A stretch of 64,000 nucleotides of DNA from contig CAZYXV010000021.1 of assembly GCA_964651475.1 (NCBI GenBank), positions 13,630 through 77,629 of the forward strand. Direction: 5' to 3'. Under the pieces are notes generated by a model. That model worked only from the letters and a program-made list of their open reading frames with translations, was not told the DNA's origin and ran no database searches. A program made the position numbers and the translations under genes. Shown here in pieces: positions 54,299 to 63,600 of the stretch (the stretch's first letter is position 1; every line of letters begins with the position of its first letter). This stretch comes from JBGSMF01 sp964651475 (GTDB lineage: Bacteria > Chloroflexota > Anaerolineae > Fen-1058).

Positions 54299-54320
54299 CG
54301 CGCCCGGAGGGCGCTCCTAC
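54299..54320. repeat. Half copy of the GTAGGAGCGCC element
   Basis: CGCGCCCGGAGGGCGCTCCTAC, the 3' arm of the elements at 27625 and 51818, lies between the lipoprotein and kinase genes. The partner arm is missing. Confidence 0.6.
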
Positions 54321-54341
54321 AGAAGGGGGGACGATGTGTTT

Positions 54342-56633
54342 TTAGAGCGGGTTCCACTCAAAATACGACCTGGGCGTGGTTTGAATGACATTGCCGGCCG
54401 CATCCTTGACGTGGACCACCCATTCAATCCGGCCCGGGCAGGGCAGCGCCACGGATGGCCCGCGGTCGGCGTTGATGTCGCTGGTCCAGGTATGCTCCGT
54501 CAGCGGCGGGCTGTACTGGCGCCCGCTCCTGCCATAATCCTCCGTGCACCCCGACTTGTTCGCTTCTCTCGGAATAATCTCTACCAGGAATGTCTCGCCG
54601 GGCTGCAGAGCGCCGCCGGACCATTCAAAGCTGATCACGGAGGACCTAAAGTTTGTGCCATTGATGGGAGAGATCAATATCACGCCGCGCGGCTCGTTGG
54701 CCACGGTCGGTGCGCCGCCCGGCCCGGTGGGCGTTGCTGCTGGCGCCGTGGGGCCAGATGGCTGCGTGGCGGCGGGCGTCGGCATGCGATCTGTTCGCCA
54801 AATCGAAATGTCGTCAATATAAATCGTTCCGCTGCCGCTGTACGTGTCCAGCGCATCATCCAGCACCAGCGCGTAGAACTGGATGGGATAATCCACCTGG
54901 CCGTTATCTGGCCCGCTGATGTGCGCCCACGGCCACGCCTGGCCCGTCATGATGTATCCCGCCATCTGCCGCCAACCGGCGCCGCCCACGCGCCCCAGGG
55001 AGGTTTGCCACACTTGCCCGCCGCTGTCTTTGATCCAGGCGTTGAGAAAATGTCCCGAGCCATCGCCGTACACCCACGCGCCAATGGCATTGGGCTGGCC
55101 GGATAGTGTAACCTGGTTAATGAACACGACAAAATCATTGCCCCCTGTGGGGAAATTATACTCTAACTTGGCGGAAGATTGGCCCGAGTGCGCTTGCTGC
55201 GTGGATTGTGTCAGTGTGCCATTGGGTTGATCGCCGCGCCGCCAATTGACGGCATTTTCAAAATCAAACAACATGCCGGGCTGCGTAGTTGCCACGGCGC
55301 GGGTGGGGAGGGGCGTAGCCGACGGGCCGCGCGTGCTTGTGGGGGGGGGCGTTCCGCGCGTCGGGGTCTGGCTCGCCGTTGGGACTGGAGTGGCGCTGGC
55401 CGTGGGGCGCGATGTCGGCGCCGGGGGCGGCGTATCTGTCGGCGGCGTGAGTCCCGGCGTCGGCGACACCACCACGACCACGACGACGGGCGTCGAGGTG
55501 AACTGCGCCGGCCCGGGCGTGTCGGTTGAGTAGGCTGCGGGCGCGAACGGCGTCGGCTTGCCCCCACCCCGCATCACGGCAAACACAATCAACCCAATCA
55601 AAATCACACCCACAAGACCGGCAATCGCCAAGACGGTCTTCATCGCCCTATCCGACGAGCGCGGCGGCGGTGCGGGGCGCGCGATGGGCCGTGAAGATTG
55701 ATCCGCCGTAGAGCGCCGGGTAGGTTCGGACGGCACGGGCGTTGGCGGAGGAGTATACGCCGGCCGTGCGGAGGGGAGGCTTGCCACCCCGAGCGCCTTG
55801 ACGTCCACGCGCGGCTGAGTAGGCCCATGCGCGCCAAGCGCTGCCAGCAATTGCCCGGCGTCACGGTAGCGCCTGGCCGGGTCTTTGGCCAGAGCGCGCT
55901 CGGCAACTTCACCCAGCCACCTGGGAGCATCGGGGCGCACCGAACTCAACGGCGGCGGCGGCTCGGTCAGATGCCGGCGCATCGTCGCTGCGGGCGTGGT
56001 GGCTTCAAACGGCGCTTTGCCCAGCAGCATTTCGTACAGCATCACTCCCAATGCATACACATCCGACTGGGGGCTGGCCGGCTGGCCTTCCCAAATTTCC
56101 GGGGCCACGTAGGCTGGCGTGCCCACGAAAATGCCGGTGCGCGTCATGCGCGTGCCTTCCGCCGCGCGCGCAATGCCAAAGTCCATGATCTTGGCAACGC
56201 CCTCCGGGCTGATCTTGATATTGGCCGGTTTCACGTCGCGGTGAAGCACGCCGCCGCGCAGCGCCACGTCCAGCGCTTCGGCCACCTGCGCCGTGATGCT
56301 CACCGCCACGTCTACGGGCAACGCTCCACGTCGCTGGATAACGTCTTGCAAGTCGTGGCCTTCCAGGTATTCCATCGCGATATAATAGGTGTTGTCTTGA
56401 CCGCCGAACTCGTGCAGAGCCACAATGTGCGGGTTGGGCGGCAGCTTGAGCAGGGATTCGGCCTCGCGATGAAAGCGCGAGATAAACTCTTGGTCTTCGG
56501 TATACTCGGTGCGCAGAACCTTGAGCGCGACCACTTCGTTAGTGCGCATGTCGCGCGCCAGGTAAACCTGGGCAAAGCCTCCACTGCCAATTTTATCCAA
56601 AATCTTGTAAGCGCCTAGCGTTGTCCCAATCAT
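54342..56633 (-). CDS. Hanks-type Ser/Thr kinase with TM helix, CBM-like and Ig-like ectodomains
   Basis: 763 aa; AGGGG Shine-Dalgarno. Kinase motifs: GSGGFAQVY (16-24), Lys38 (VALKV), HRDVKPAN (131-138), DFG (151-153) and YVAPEI. A helix (~332-356, VLAIAGLVGVILIGLIVFAV) and a long PT linker are followed by a jelly-roll-like region of ~170 residues (LFDFENAVNWRRGDQPNGT, AIGAWVYGDGSGHFLNAWI, YIDDISIWR) resembling carbohydrate-binding modules. The end is an Ig/FlgD-like domain (ISFEWSGGALQPGETFLVEI). Another candidate glycan-sensing receptor kinase. Confidence 0.93.
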   Translation of the reverse strand: MIGTTLGAYKILDKIGSGGFAQVYLARDMRTNEVVALKVLRTEYTEDQEFISRFHREAESLLKLPPNPHIVALHEFGGQDNTYYIAMEYLEGHDLQDVIQRRGALPVDVAVSITAQVAEALDVALRGGVLHRDVKPANIKISPEGVAKIMDFGIARAAEGTRMTRTGIFVGTPAYVAPEIWEGQPASPQSDVYALGVMLYEMLLGKAPFEATTPAATMRRHLTEPPPPLSSVRPDAPRWLGEVAERALAKDPARRYRDAGQLLAALGAHGPTQPRVDVKALGVASLPSARPAYTPPPTPVPSEPTRRSTADQSSRPIARPAPPPRSSDRAMKTVLAIAGLVGVILIGLIVFAVMRGGGKPTPFAPAAYSTDTPGPAQFTSTPVVVVVVVSPTPGLTPPTDTPPPAPTSRPTASATPVPTASQTPTRGTPPPTSTRGPSATPLPTRAVATTQPGMLFDFENAVNWRRGDQPNGTLTQSTQQAHSGQSSAKLEYNFPTGGNDFVVFINQVTLSGQPNAIGAWVYGDGSGHFLNAWIKDSGGQVWQTSLGRVGGAGWRQMAGYIMTGQAWPWAHISGPDNGQVDYPIQFYALVLDDALDTYSGSGTIYIDDISIWRTDRMPTPAATQPSGPTAPAATPTGPGGAPTVANEPRGVILISPINGTNFRSSVISFEWSGGALQPGETFLVEIIPREANKSGCTEDYGRSGRQYSPPLTEHTWTSDINADRGPSVALPCPGRIEWVVHVKDAAGNVIQTTPRSYFEWNPL

Positions 56634-56669
56634 ATTCTACCCCTAAACGTTTGATGTGAAATTTAGTTC

Positions 56670-56718
56670 GTAGCAGACGCTCTAGCACCGTTTTTCTGCG
56701 CGCTTCAGCGCGCACTAC
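56670..56718. repeat. Palindromic element related to 2402-2496
   Basis: Bounded by GTAG (56670-56673) and CTAC (56715-56718) in the context TTCGTAG...CTACAAA, with an inner GCGCGC-TTCA-GCGCGC hairpin (56698-56713). The edges match the element at 2426-2472. Confidence 0.55.
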
Positions 56719-56725
56719 AAACGTC

Positions 56726-57304
56726 CTAAATCTGATCGCGCAGCGAAACCAACCACTCTCTCACCTGCTCCAGCCAATCGCGCCAGGGCGGCTGCCTGGG
56801 CGATATCACGACCGGCACGTCCACCCGCACCGGCACCTGGGTGTTGACGTGAAACGTCTGATCAATGTGCACCGGCACCGACGTATCCACCGGCACCACG
56901 GTATCCACCGGCACATTCACCACCTGCTGGCCCAGCAGCGGCCCCAGGTCAATCGGCACGCGGATGGTGGTATTGATGTGCACGTCGGCCTTGAACGGGA
57001 AATCGAGGTCTTGCCGGAGTGGAACATCGCCTTCAAACGCCACCGTTTGCGAGATTGGAAAGTTGAACGTGACGTCGTTTCCGGAGGCGTCGTCGAGCGC
57101 CACAATCATTTGATCCACCGCCGTCTGCAGCGCCGCCCGGCGTTCGAGCAGCGCCGCCACAAAGACAAGATTAATCAACAGCGAAATCACCGCCACCACC
57201 AACGCGCCAGAAGCCAGCATCCACAAACACCCCGGCGCGCGCGTCACCACGCGCGGCGGCTCTTGTTGAGGCTGAGCATCTTGAAACGCTTTATCTTCGG
57301 ACAT
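56726..57304 (-). CDS. Uncharacterised membrane-anchored protein with V-P-V repeats
   Basis: 192 aa. A cytoplasmic N-terminus of ~28 residues and one helix (~29-52, ASGALVVAVISLLINLVFVA) precede an outside domain rich in short beta repeats (NVPVDTVVPVDTSVPVHIDQ, QVPVRVDVPVVISP). The C-terminus is amphipathic (DWLEQVREWLVSLRDQI). I have no family for it. It lies next to a receptor kinase and may be part of its machinery. Confidence 0.65.
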   Translation of the reverse strand: MSEDKAFQDAQPQQEPPRVVTRAPGCLWMLASGALVVAVISLLINLVFVAALLERRAALQTAVDQMIVALDDASGNDVTFNFPISQTVAFEGDVPLRQDLDFPFKADVHINTTIRVPIDLGPLLGQQVVNVPVDTVVPVDTSVPVHIDQTFHVNTQVPVRVDVPVVISPRQPPWRDWLEQVREWLVSLRDQI

Positions 57305-57334
57305 GGCGCCCCCTTTTACGCAGCGGGTTAGGGC

Positions 57335-58894
57335 CTAGGCCAGCCGCGCACTCAGATTTTCCAAATCTCGATATACTTGTAACCATCGCTCGTATACATC
57401 CATATACTCAGCCTGGGCGATGCGCGCCGGCTCAAAGGTCTGGCCCGGCCGGCTCATCGCCGCGGACGCCTCGGCCAGGCTCGCATATTCGCCCGCGCCG
57501 CTCGCCGCGCACATCGCCGCCCCAAGCGCGCTCACCGAGCTCACGCCTGGCGTTCGCACCGGTCGCCCCAACACGTCGGCCAGGATTTGCGCGAACAAGC
57601 GGCTGCGCGCCAGTCCCCCGCCCAGGCAAATTTCGGGCGCACATTCACCCGCCACAACCTCAATACGCTCCAGGTTGGCGCGCACCGCCAGGGCGATATT
57701 TTCAAGCGCTGCGCGGGCCAGTTCGGCGCGTCCAGCCGGCCAATCGCCCGCCTGCGGAAACAGCACCCCGCCCCACAACAACTGCGGATCGAAATAGTCG
57801 GCGACGCGCGGCCCCAAAAAGGCCAGCGCCCCGCACGCGCCCGGCGGCGCGCTGGCGGCCAATGCGTCAAACGCCGCATAATCATAATCATAATCATAAT
57901 CATAGTCATAATCATAATCATAATCCTGGCCCGGCAAGAGCAGGTCTTTGACCCACCGGTGCGCCGCGCCGGCCGGGCCTGGATTGCCTTCCAAAGTCCA
58001 GCGCCCCTCCATCACAGCCGGCGCCGTCCACAGCGCGCGGCGTGGATCAAAGAGCGGCGCCGCCGTGAGCATTTGCACGGGCGCGCTCCATCCCGCCACC
58101 ACGCCCACCTGGCCTGGCCGTGTCACTCCCAACCCCAATATGCCAGAAGGCGTGTCGGCACCGGCCACAATCACCGGCGCGCTGGCGCGAATGCCAAACG
58201 AGCAGGCCGCCTGCGGCGTGAGTTGGCCGGCCAGCGTTCCCGCGGGCGCGAACGGCGGCAGAATGTTGCGCGGCACGCTCAACTCGGCCAACAACGGCGC
58301 CGACCAATCCAGCGCCGTCACGTCGAACAGGCCCGATTCGGCGGCGCTGCTCGGCTCGCCCACCGCCTGGCCGCACAGCCGCCCAATCAACCAATCGCCC
58401 ATCATCAACAGGCGCGCCGTGCGCCGGCAGACATCCGGCCGGTGATGTTGAAACCACAGCCAGCGCGCGCTGGCAAACATCATCGGCGGCAGGTGGCCGG
58501 TGATGGCGTGCAGGCGCTCACCCTGCTCGTTGAGCAGGCGCGCGCCTTCAAACGCTGCGCGCAGGTCAATGTTCGGACCGGCATACAACTCGCGCCCCTC
58601 GCCATCCAGCAAGACGGTGGCCTGGCGCTGGGCGGTGACGGCGATGGCGTCCGGGCGCTCGATGCCGCCAGCGGCCAACGCTTCACGCGCCGCATCACTT
58701 ATTATCGCCCAAAATTGCTCTGGGTCAAACTGCCGTCCCCACGGCGCGGCGTCGTCTGGCGTCTGATATTGCCAGGGACGCACTGCTTCTGCCACCAGGC
58801 TGCCCTGGTGATCAAAGATCGCCGCACGCCCGGCGCTGGTGCCGGCGTCCAGCGCCAGGATGCGAAACTGAGAACGCTGCGAATGAATCGTCAT
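57335..58894 (-). CDS. FGGY-family carbohydrate kinase with an expanded DY repeat
   Basis: 519 aa. N-terminal ASKHA motif ILALDAGTSAGRAAIFDHQG; C-terminal FGGY signature around ICLGGGLARSRLFAQILADV. The length fits xylulokinase, glycerol kinase or erythritol-type kinases; the substrate cannot be read from sequence. Residues ~324-339 are eight DY dipeptides encoded by a hexanucleotide array (57878-57925) in a surface-loop position. It overlaps the dehydrogenase stop by 4 nt, so the two form an operon for a sugar or sugar-acid pathway. Confidence 0.88.
   Translation of the reverse strand: MTIHSQRSQFRILALDAGTSAGRAAIFDHQGSLVAEAVRPWQYQTPDDAAPWGRQFDPEQFWAIISDAAREALAAGGIERPDAIAVTAQRQATVLLDGEGRELYAGPNIDLRAAFEGARLLNEQGERLHAITGHLPPMMFASARWLWFQHHRPDVCRRTARLLMMGDWLIGRLCGQAVGEPSSAAESGLFDVTALDWSAPLLAELSVPRNILPPFAPAGTLAGQLTPQAACSFGIRASAPVIVAGADTPSGILGLGVTRPGQVGVVAGWSAPVQMLTAAPLFDPRRALWTAPAVMEGRWTLEGNPGPAGAAHRWVKDLLLPGQDYDYDYDYDYDYDYDYAAFDALAASAPPGACGALAFLGPRVADYFDPQLLWGGVLFPQAGDWPAGRAELARAALENIALAVRANLERIEVVAGECAPEICLGGGLARSRLFAQILADVLGRPVRTPGVSSVSALGAAMCAASGAGEYASLAEASAAMSRPGQTFEPARIAQAEYMDVYERWLQVYRDLENLSARLA
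57878..57925. repeat. Hexanucleotide tandem repeat, eight units, inside the FGGY kinase
   Basis: ATAATC x4, ATAGTC x1, ATAATC x3 on the plus strand (GATTAT on the coding strand, Asp-Tyr). Copy changes keep the reading frame. Not a CRISPR array: there are no spacers. Confidence 0.97.
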
Positions 58895-59916
58895 AGCTGG
58901 TTGATGGGCCTCTCGCCGCGCCGCCAGCGCTCCAGGTCGGCCACGATCATCTCCGAGTGACGGCGAACCACGTCGCTCGTCGCCCCGCCCAGGTGCGGCG
59001 TGAGCACCACGTTATCGAGCCGCAGCCAGGGTGAACTGGGCGGCAGCGGCTCGACTTGGTGCACGTCCAGCCCGGCGCCGGCGATGCGATGGCCGCGCAG
59101 CGCGTCTAGCAAGGCCGCCTCGTCCACAATCGCCGCGCGCGCCGTGTTGATCAGAAACGCGCCCGGCCTGAGCAGCGCGATTTCGCGCGCGCCAATCATG
59201 TCGCGCGTCTCTTGGGTGAGCGAGCAGTGCAGGCTGACCCAGTCCGATTGGCAAAGCAAATCGTCGCGAGCCACAAACGTCACCTGGCTCTCGTCCTCGC
59301 GCTTGTATGGATCATACACTACGTATGGATCATACGCCACTACCTTCATCTCGAACGCCGCCAACCGCCTGGCTACTCTGCGCCCGACAGCGCCGTAACC
59401 GATCAGTCCCGCCGTCTGGCCGCACAACTCTATCCCTTGCCAGCCGGTGAGATTATCCACCGCGCTCTGCCACTGCCCGGCGCGGATCATTGCGTGGGCG
59501 GCGGGGATTTTGCGCGCCAGCGATAGCATCAATCCAATTGTCAATTCCGCCACCGCCGCGGCGTTGCGTCCCGGCGTGTTGACGACGGTCACGCCGCGCC
59601 GCGCGGCGGCCTGTACGTCCACGTGCTGGCCAACATTGCCGCGGCACACGCCGATGAACTTGAGATTGGGCGCGGCCTCGAGCGTTTCTTCAAAGACAAA
59701 ATCAGCTTCGATGATTAGCGCGTCAAAACCCTCGGCGTGCAGCCGCGCGCCCAGTTCTTCCGGGTCGGCCAACTGGCCGCTATCGAGCCACGACTCGTAC
59801 ACCACCTCGCCATTCCGGCGCAATCGCTCCAGCGAAGAGGGGTGAAAGGGAGCTAAAACCAGGCACTTTATTCTCTGCTCATTCTCAAGGTGATATGGCA
59901 ACAGAGTGATTACCAT
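58891..59916 (-). CDS. D-isomer-specific 2-hydroxyacid dehydrogenase
   Basis: 341 aa. NAD-binding motif GYGAVGRRVARRL, catalytic Arg in LINTARAAIVDE, Glu in GAGLDVHQVEPLP and His in NVVLTPHLGGAT. It resembles the phosphoglycerate/hydroxypyruvate dehydrogenase group, but lacks the ACT domain of many SerA proteins. After the second beta-strand, where VAYDPYV normally occurs once, the motif is duplicated (YDPYVVYDPYK) by an 18-bp tandem duplication. It overlaps both neighbours. Confidence 0.92.
   Translation of the reverse strand: MVITLLPYHLENEQRIKCLVLAPFHPSSLERLRRNGEVVYESWLDSGQLADPEELGARLHAEGFDALIIEADFVFEETLEAAPNLKFIGVCRGNVGQHVDVQAAARRGVTVVNTPGRNAAAVAELTIGLMLSLARKIPAAHAMIRAGQWQSAVDNLTGWQGIELCGQTAGLIGYGAVGRRVARRLAAFEMKVVAYDPYVVYDPYKREDESQVTFVARDDLLCQSDWVSLHCSLTQETRDMIGAREIALLRPGAFLINTARAAIVDEAALLDALRGHRIAGAGLDVHQVEPLPPSSPWLRLDNVVLTPHLGGATSDVVRRHSEMIVADLERWRRGERPINQL
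59305..59335. repeat. 18-bp-period tandem duplication in the dehydrogenase gene
   Basis: GTATGGATCATAC occurs at 59305-59317 and again at 59323-59335. The period is 18 bp, so it is in frame and inserts six residues next to the NAD-ribose-binding Asp. Confidence 0.85.
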
Positions 59917-60694
59917 CCTTTTTCAATAACCATGCCAGCGGCAACCCTGTAATTACCCCGTATATAGCTCCGACCACCACCAAGCTTACGGCCAGGCTTG
60001 CAATTGCAGACGGAGAACTGACTATATAGAACAAATAAGATGTAAGCGTATGATCCTTGACAGCAGTCGCAAGCACGTCCTTGTCCAAAGATAAGGCAAT
60101 ATGCATTCCCATAGTCAGGCTTACAACTCTGTTTATTGCCATAAACAAAACAGAACCTGTGCCCAAGCTCGCCGCCAAGGCAGCAGCGCTTGTTAGCACC
60201 CACCATTCTGATCTTTGAACTTGCTGCCGCAAGACCAACCATTGTCCCAATCCAACTATTCCTCCTACGACCGCTCCCGCCATGATCCACAAGCCAACAC
60301 CCTGATTACTTATCATGTAACGCTGCCCCAGAATCAAAATCATGCCCAAGCTCAAAGCGCTCGCCGCCACCCACAGCCCTGCCTTTTGTATATATCGGCG
60401 TAAAACCAGCCATTGCCCAATTCCAAGTGCAATTCCAGTGACTATTCCACCTACACTTATCCAGCCTAAAATCAATCCCCAAAAATCTAGCCGCCAATAC
60501 CACAAACTGGACGAAATCGGCAACATCAAGTTTTGGGATGCAAAGCGGGCAAATTGTTGATTTACAATCTTGCTCATTGCAAAACCAGCAATCATGCCAA
60601 CGCACCACCCCACTGTGCATCCCATGGTATTGACAAACACCCATTCAGACCACAATGCCCAGGCCAGAGTTCGGCCAAAATTCCTAAACCACAT
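59885..60694 (-). CDS. Polytopic membrane protein with repeated GQWLVLR motif
   Basis: 269 aa from the ATG at 60694, which lies inside the 3' end of the ABC gene. About six hydrophobic segments. The motif GIGQWLVLRRYIQKAGLWV recurs ~75 residues later as GLGQWLVLRQQVQRSEWWV, an internal duplication. Similar GQWLVLR membrane proteins of unknown function occur in Chloroflexota and cyanobacteria. It is more AT-rich than its neighbours, and its 3' end overlaps the dehydrogenase start. Confidence 0.7.
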   Translation of the reverse strand: MWFRNFGRTLAWALWSEWVFVNTMGCTVGWCVGMIAGFAMSKIVNQQFARFASQNLMLPISSSLWYWRLDFWGLILGWISVGGIVTGIALGIGQWLVLRRYIQKAGLWVAASALSLGMILILGQRYMISNQGVGLWIMAGAVVGGIVGLGQWLVLRQQVQRSEWWVLTSAAALAASLGTGSVLFMAINRVVSLTMGMHIALSLDKDVLATAVKDHTLTSYLFYIVSSPSAIASLAVSLVVVGAIYGVITGLPLAWLLKKDGNHSVAISP

Positions 60695-63600
60695 CTTTTC
60701 TCTTTTGGAACACGATAATTGTCCCAAACACCACCACCATAATCGCGCTCATTGCAAACCAGCGCACGAGCACGCCGCCCTTGAATCCGCCGCCATAGTT
60801 ATCGTTGATGGCCTTGATATTGTTTTCGGCGGCGCCGATGGCCTTTTCGCGGTCGCGCTGCCAGCGTTCGCGCTCGTCGCCGTAGCGCTTCATATCGGTG
60901 GTGTATTCGTCGCCCTGTTCCACGCGTTTTTTTTCATAAGCGCGCCCCTGGTCTTCGCGCACCTTGGTGTATTCTTCGCCCTGCTTTTCACGGTCTTGCT
61001 GATATTGGTCCAACAAGCGCAGGTCGGAGGGCGTGGGGATGGGCGTGAAGGTAGGAATAGGCGTGAAGGTGGGATAGGGCGTGGGCTTGGGCGGCTCGGT
61101 GGGGCGCGGCGCGACCAACGCCGCGCGGGCGCCGGCGGTGTAAAACTCGGGGTTGCGGATGCCGGGGAAGCGGCACTGGTCGAACATGGCGCTCCCCATG
61201 CACTTGCAATTGGAGGCCGCCTTTTGCTCCTCGCTCAAATCGCCGGGCTGCTTGTTTTCACGCTCGACGTATTGCCAGCACGGATCGTCGGCCACGTCAT
61301 TCCCAATCCCCGAAATATTGACCATCGCCTCGAACGCCCAGCGCGTGGAGGCCGCCGCGCTAATGATCTTGCCGCCGGGGATGAGATCGAGCGGCAGCAG
61401 CGCCCCGGCGAACAAGAACTGGGGCACCAAAATCACCACCACCAGCAAAAGCGCCACGTTTTGATTGGGCGCGGCGGCGCTGATGCACAACCCCATCAGG
61501 TAGCCGCTGAGCGTGCCCAGGAACATGGTCGCCAGCAGCAGGCCGTACTCTAACGCGCCCAGCGGGCTGGTGCGCAAGACAAAGGCGAACAAAAAGAACA
61601 ATAGCACCAGGGCCTGGTACACCGAGAGCGTCACGCCCACCCACACTTTGGAAAGGATATAAGAGGCGAGCTTGAGATTGATCGCGCGCTCGCGCTTGTA
61701 AATATCCACTTCTTTGACGATTTCGCGCACGCTGGCCATGGCGCCCACCAGGATGGTGATGAGCGCCGCCATGAACAGCATGGTGATGATCTTGGTGGCG
61801 TCGCCGTCTTGCAAGTCGAACAGGTTGCTGCCCCAGATAAAGTCCATCAGGCCGATCATGGGCGCCAGCGCCAGCATGAGGGCCAGCCCGAATTTATCTT
61901 GCAGCATGATCTTGAGGTTGCGCGCCGACAGGATGAAAAACTGACGCACTACGCCGGCGCGCCGGCGCGTGGCGGGCCGCTGGCCGCTGGCGGCCGAGGG
62001 CTGCCGCTCGTCGGTCGCTCGCCGCCGTTCTTCCAATCTGCCCGCCACGTTTTCACGGTACTGCCCCGACTGGCGATAGCGTTCGCTCCAGTCTTTGCCC
62101 GCCCCGCGCTTGTCGTCGTTCAAGATCATGTAAATGTCGTCGAACTCGATATCTTTGCGCTGCCGCTCTTGCGGCGTGCGGAACTGGTCAAAATACGGCA
62201 AGGCTTCTTCGGGCGGGCCGTAATACGCCAGGTAGCCCCCTCGCGCCAGGAAAATGACCTTGTCGCACATCATCACGTTCTTGGTGGCGTGCGTGATCAG
62301 CATGATCGTCCGCCCCTGGTCGGCCAGCTTGCGCAGCAATTTCATCATCTCGAACTCGGTGCCGGGGTCCAGCCCCGACGTTGGCTCGTCCAGGAAGAAC
62401 AGGCGCGGCTTGGTGAGCAGTTCCACGCCAATGCTCACGCGCTTGAGTTGCCCGCCGGAAAGCTTGTGAATCGGCAAGTCCTTGCGCTCGGTCAGGTCCA
62501 GGTCTTGCAGCACTTGTACGATGCGCTGGCGGCGTTCTTGCGAACTGGTGTCGGCGGGCATGCGCAGTTGGGCGGCATAGTCCAGCGCGCTGTACACCGT
62601 CAACTCTTGGTGGACAATGTCTTTTTGCGGCACGTAACCCATGTCGTTGCGGTACAGGTCAAAGTTGCGATACAGGTCTACGCCGTTCACCGTCACCTGG
62701 CCGTGCGTGGCCGGCCGAAAGCCGTTGATGGCGTCCATCAACGTGGACTTGCCCGATCCGCTCATCCCCACCAGCGCCACGAACTCTTGCGGATAGATGC
62801 ACAGTGAAATATCCTGGAGCAAGTTCTTTTCCCGCGACACCCATTTGTTCAATCGTGTCACGTCCAGGCGCAGACCTTCTTCGGTGAATTGCTGGATACC
62901 GTCCTGGCTCAGCGTCAGCTTGATGCCGCCAATGCGAATCTCGTCGCCTTCCTTCAACCAGGCTTCTTTTTCGATGCGCTTGCCGCCCACGAACACGCCG
63001 TTGCCGCTCTTGAGATCCTTGATGCGATAGCGGGTGCCCATGCGCTCGATGAGGGCGTGGTGGCGCGAAACCTGGGGATGGTCCAGCACGATCTGGTTAT
63101 CGGCGGCGCGCCCCACGCTGATGGTTTCGAGGCCCCGCAAGTCAATCGGCATCGTACGGGGCGGGGGCGGCTCGGCGGACACGCCCACAAAGCCCATGCT
63201 GGCGCGGAACTGCAAGGCCACATCTTTGCCGATGTACACCGCGTCGCCATCGGCCAGCGCGTGCTGCTGGACGCGCTCTTTGCCCACCGTCAACCCGTTG
63301 CGCCCGCCAGCGTCTATGATGAGGTACTGGCCGCCCCGCTGCTCGATCCGCGCGTGCTGGCGCGATACGAGGTTGGATGGAAGCACGATGTCGTTTTCCG
63401 AGGCGCGTCCCACAGACATCACCGGCTTGTCGAACGGGAACTTGAACAGCCGACCTTCCACGTAGGCGGCCAGGCCAGGGCGAGGCATCGAGCTTAACTT
63501 GACGCGCTCGGCCACCGGGGGCAGCGCGCCCGAGTCGGGCGGGCGCAAGCGAAAACTATACTCGTCAATCTGAAATACGTCGCCCGGCCTGAGCGGCGTG

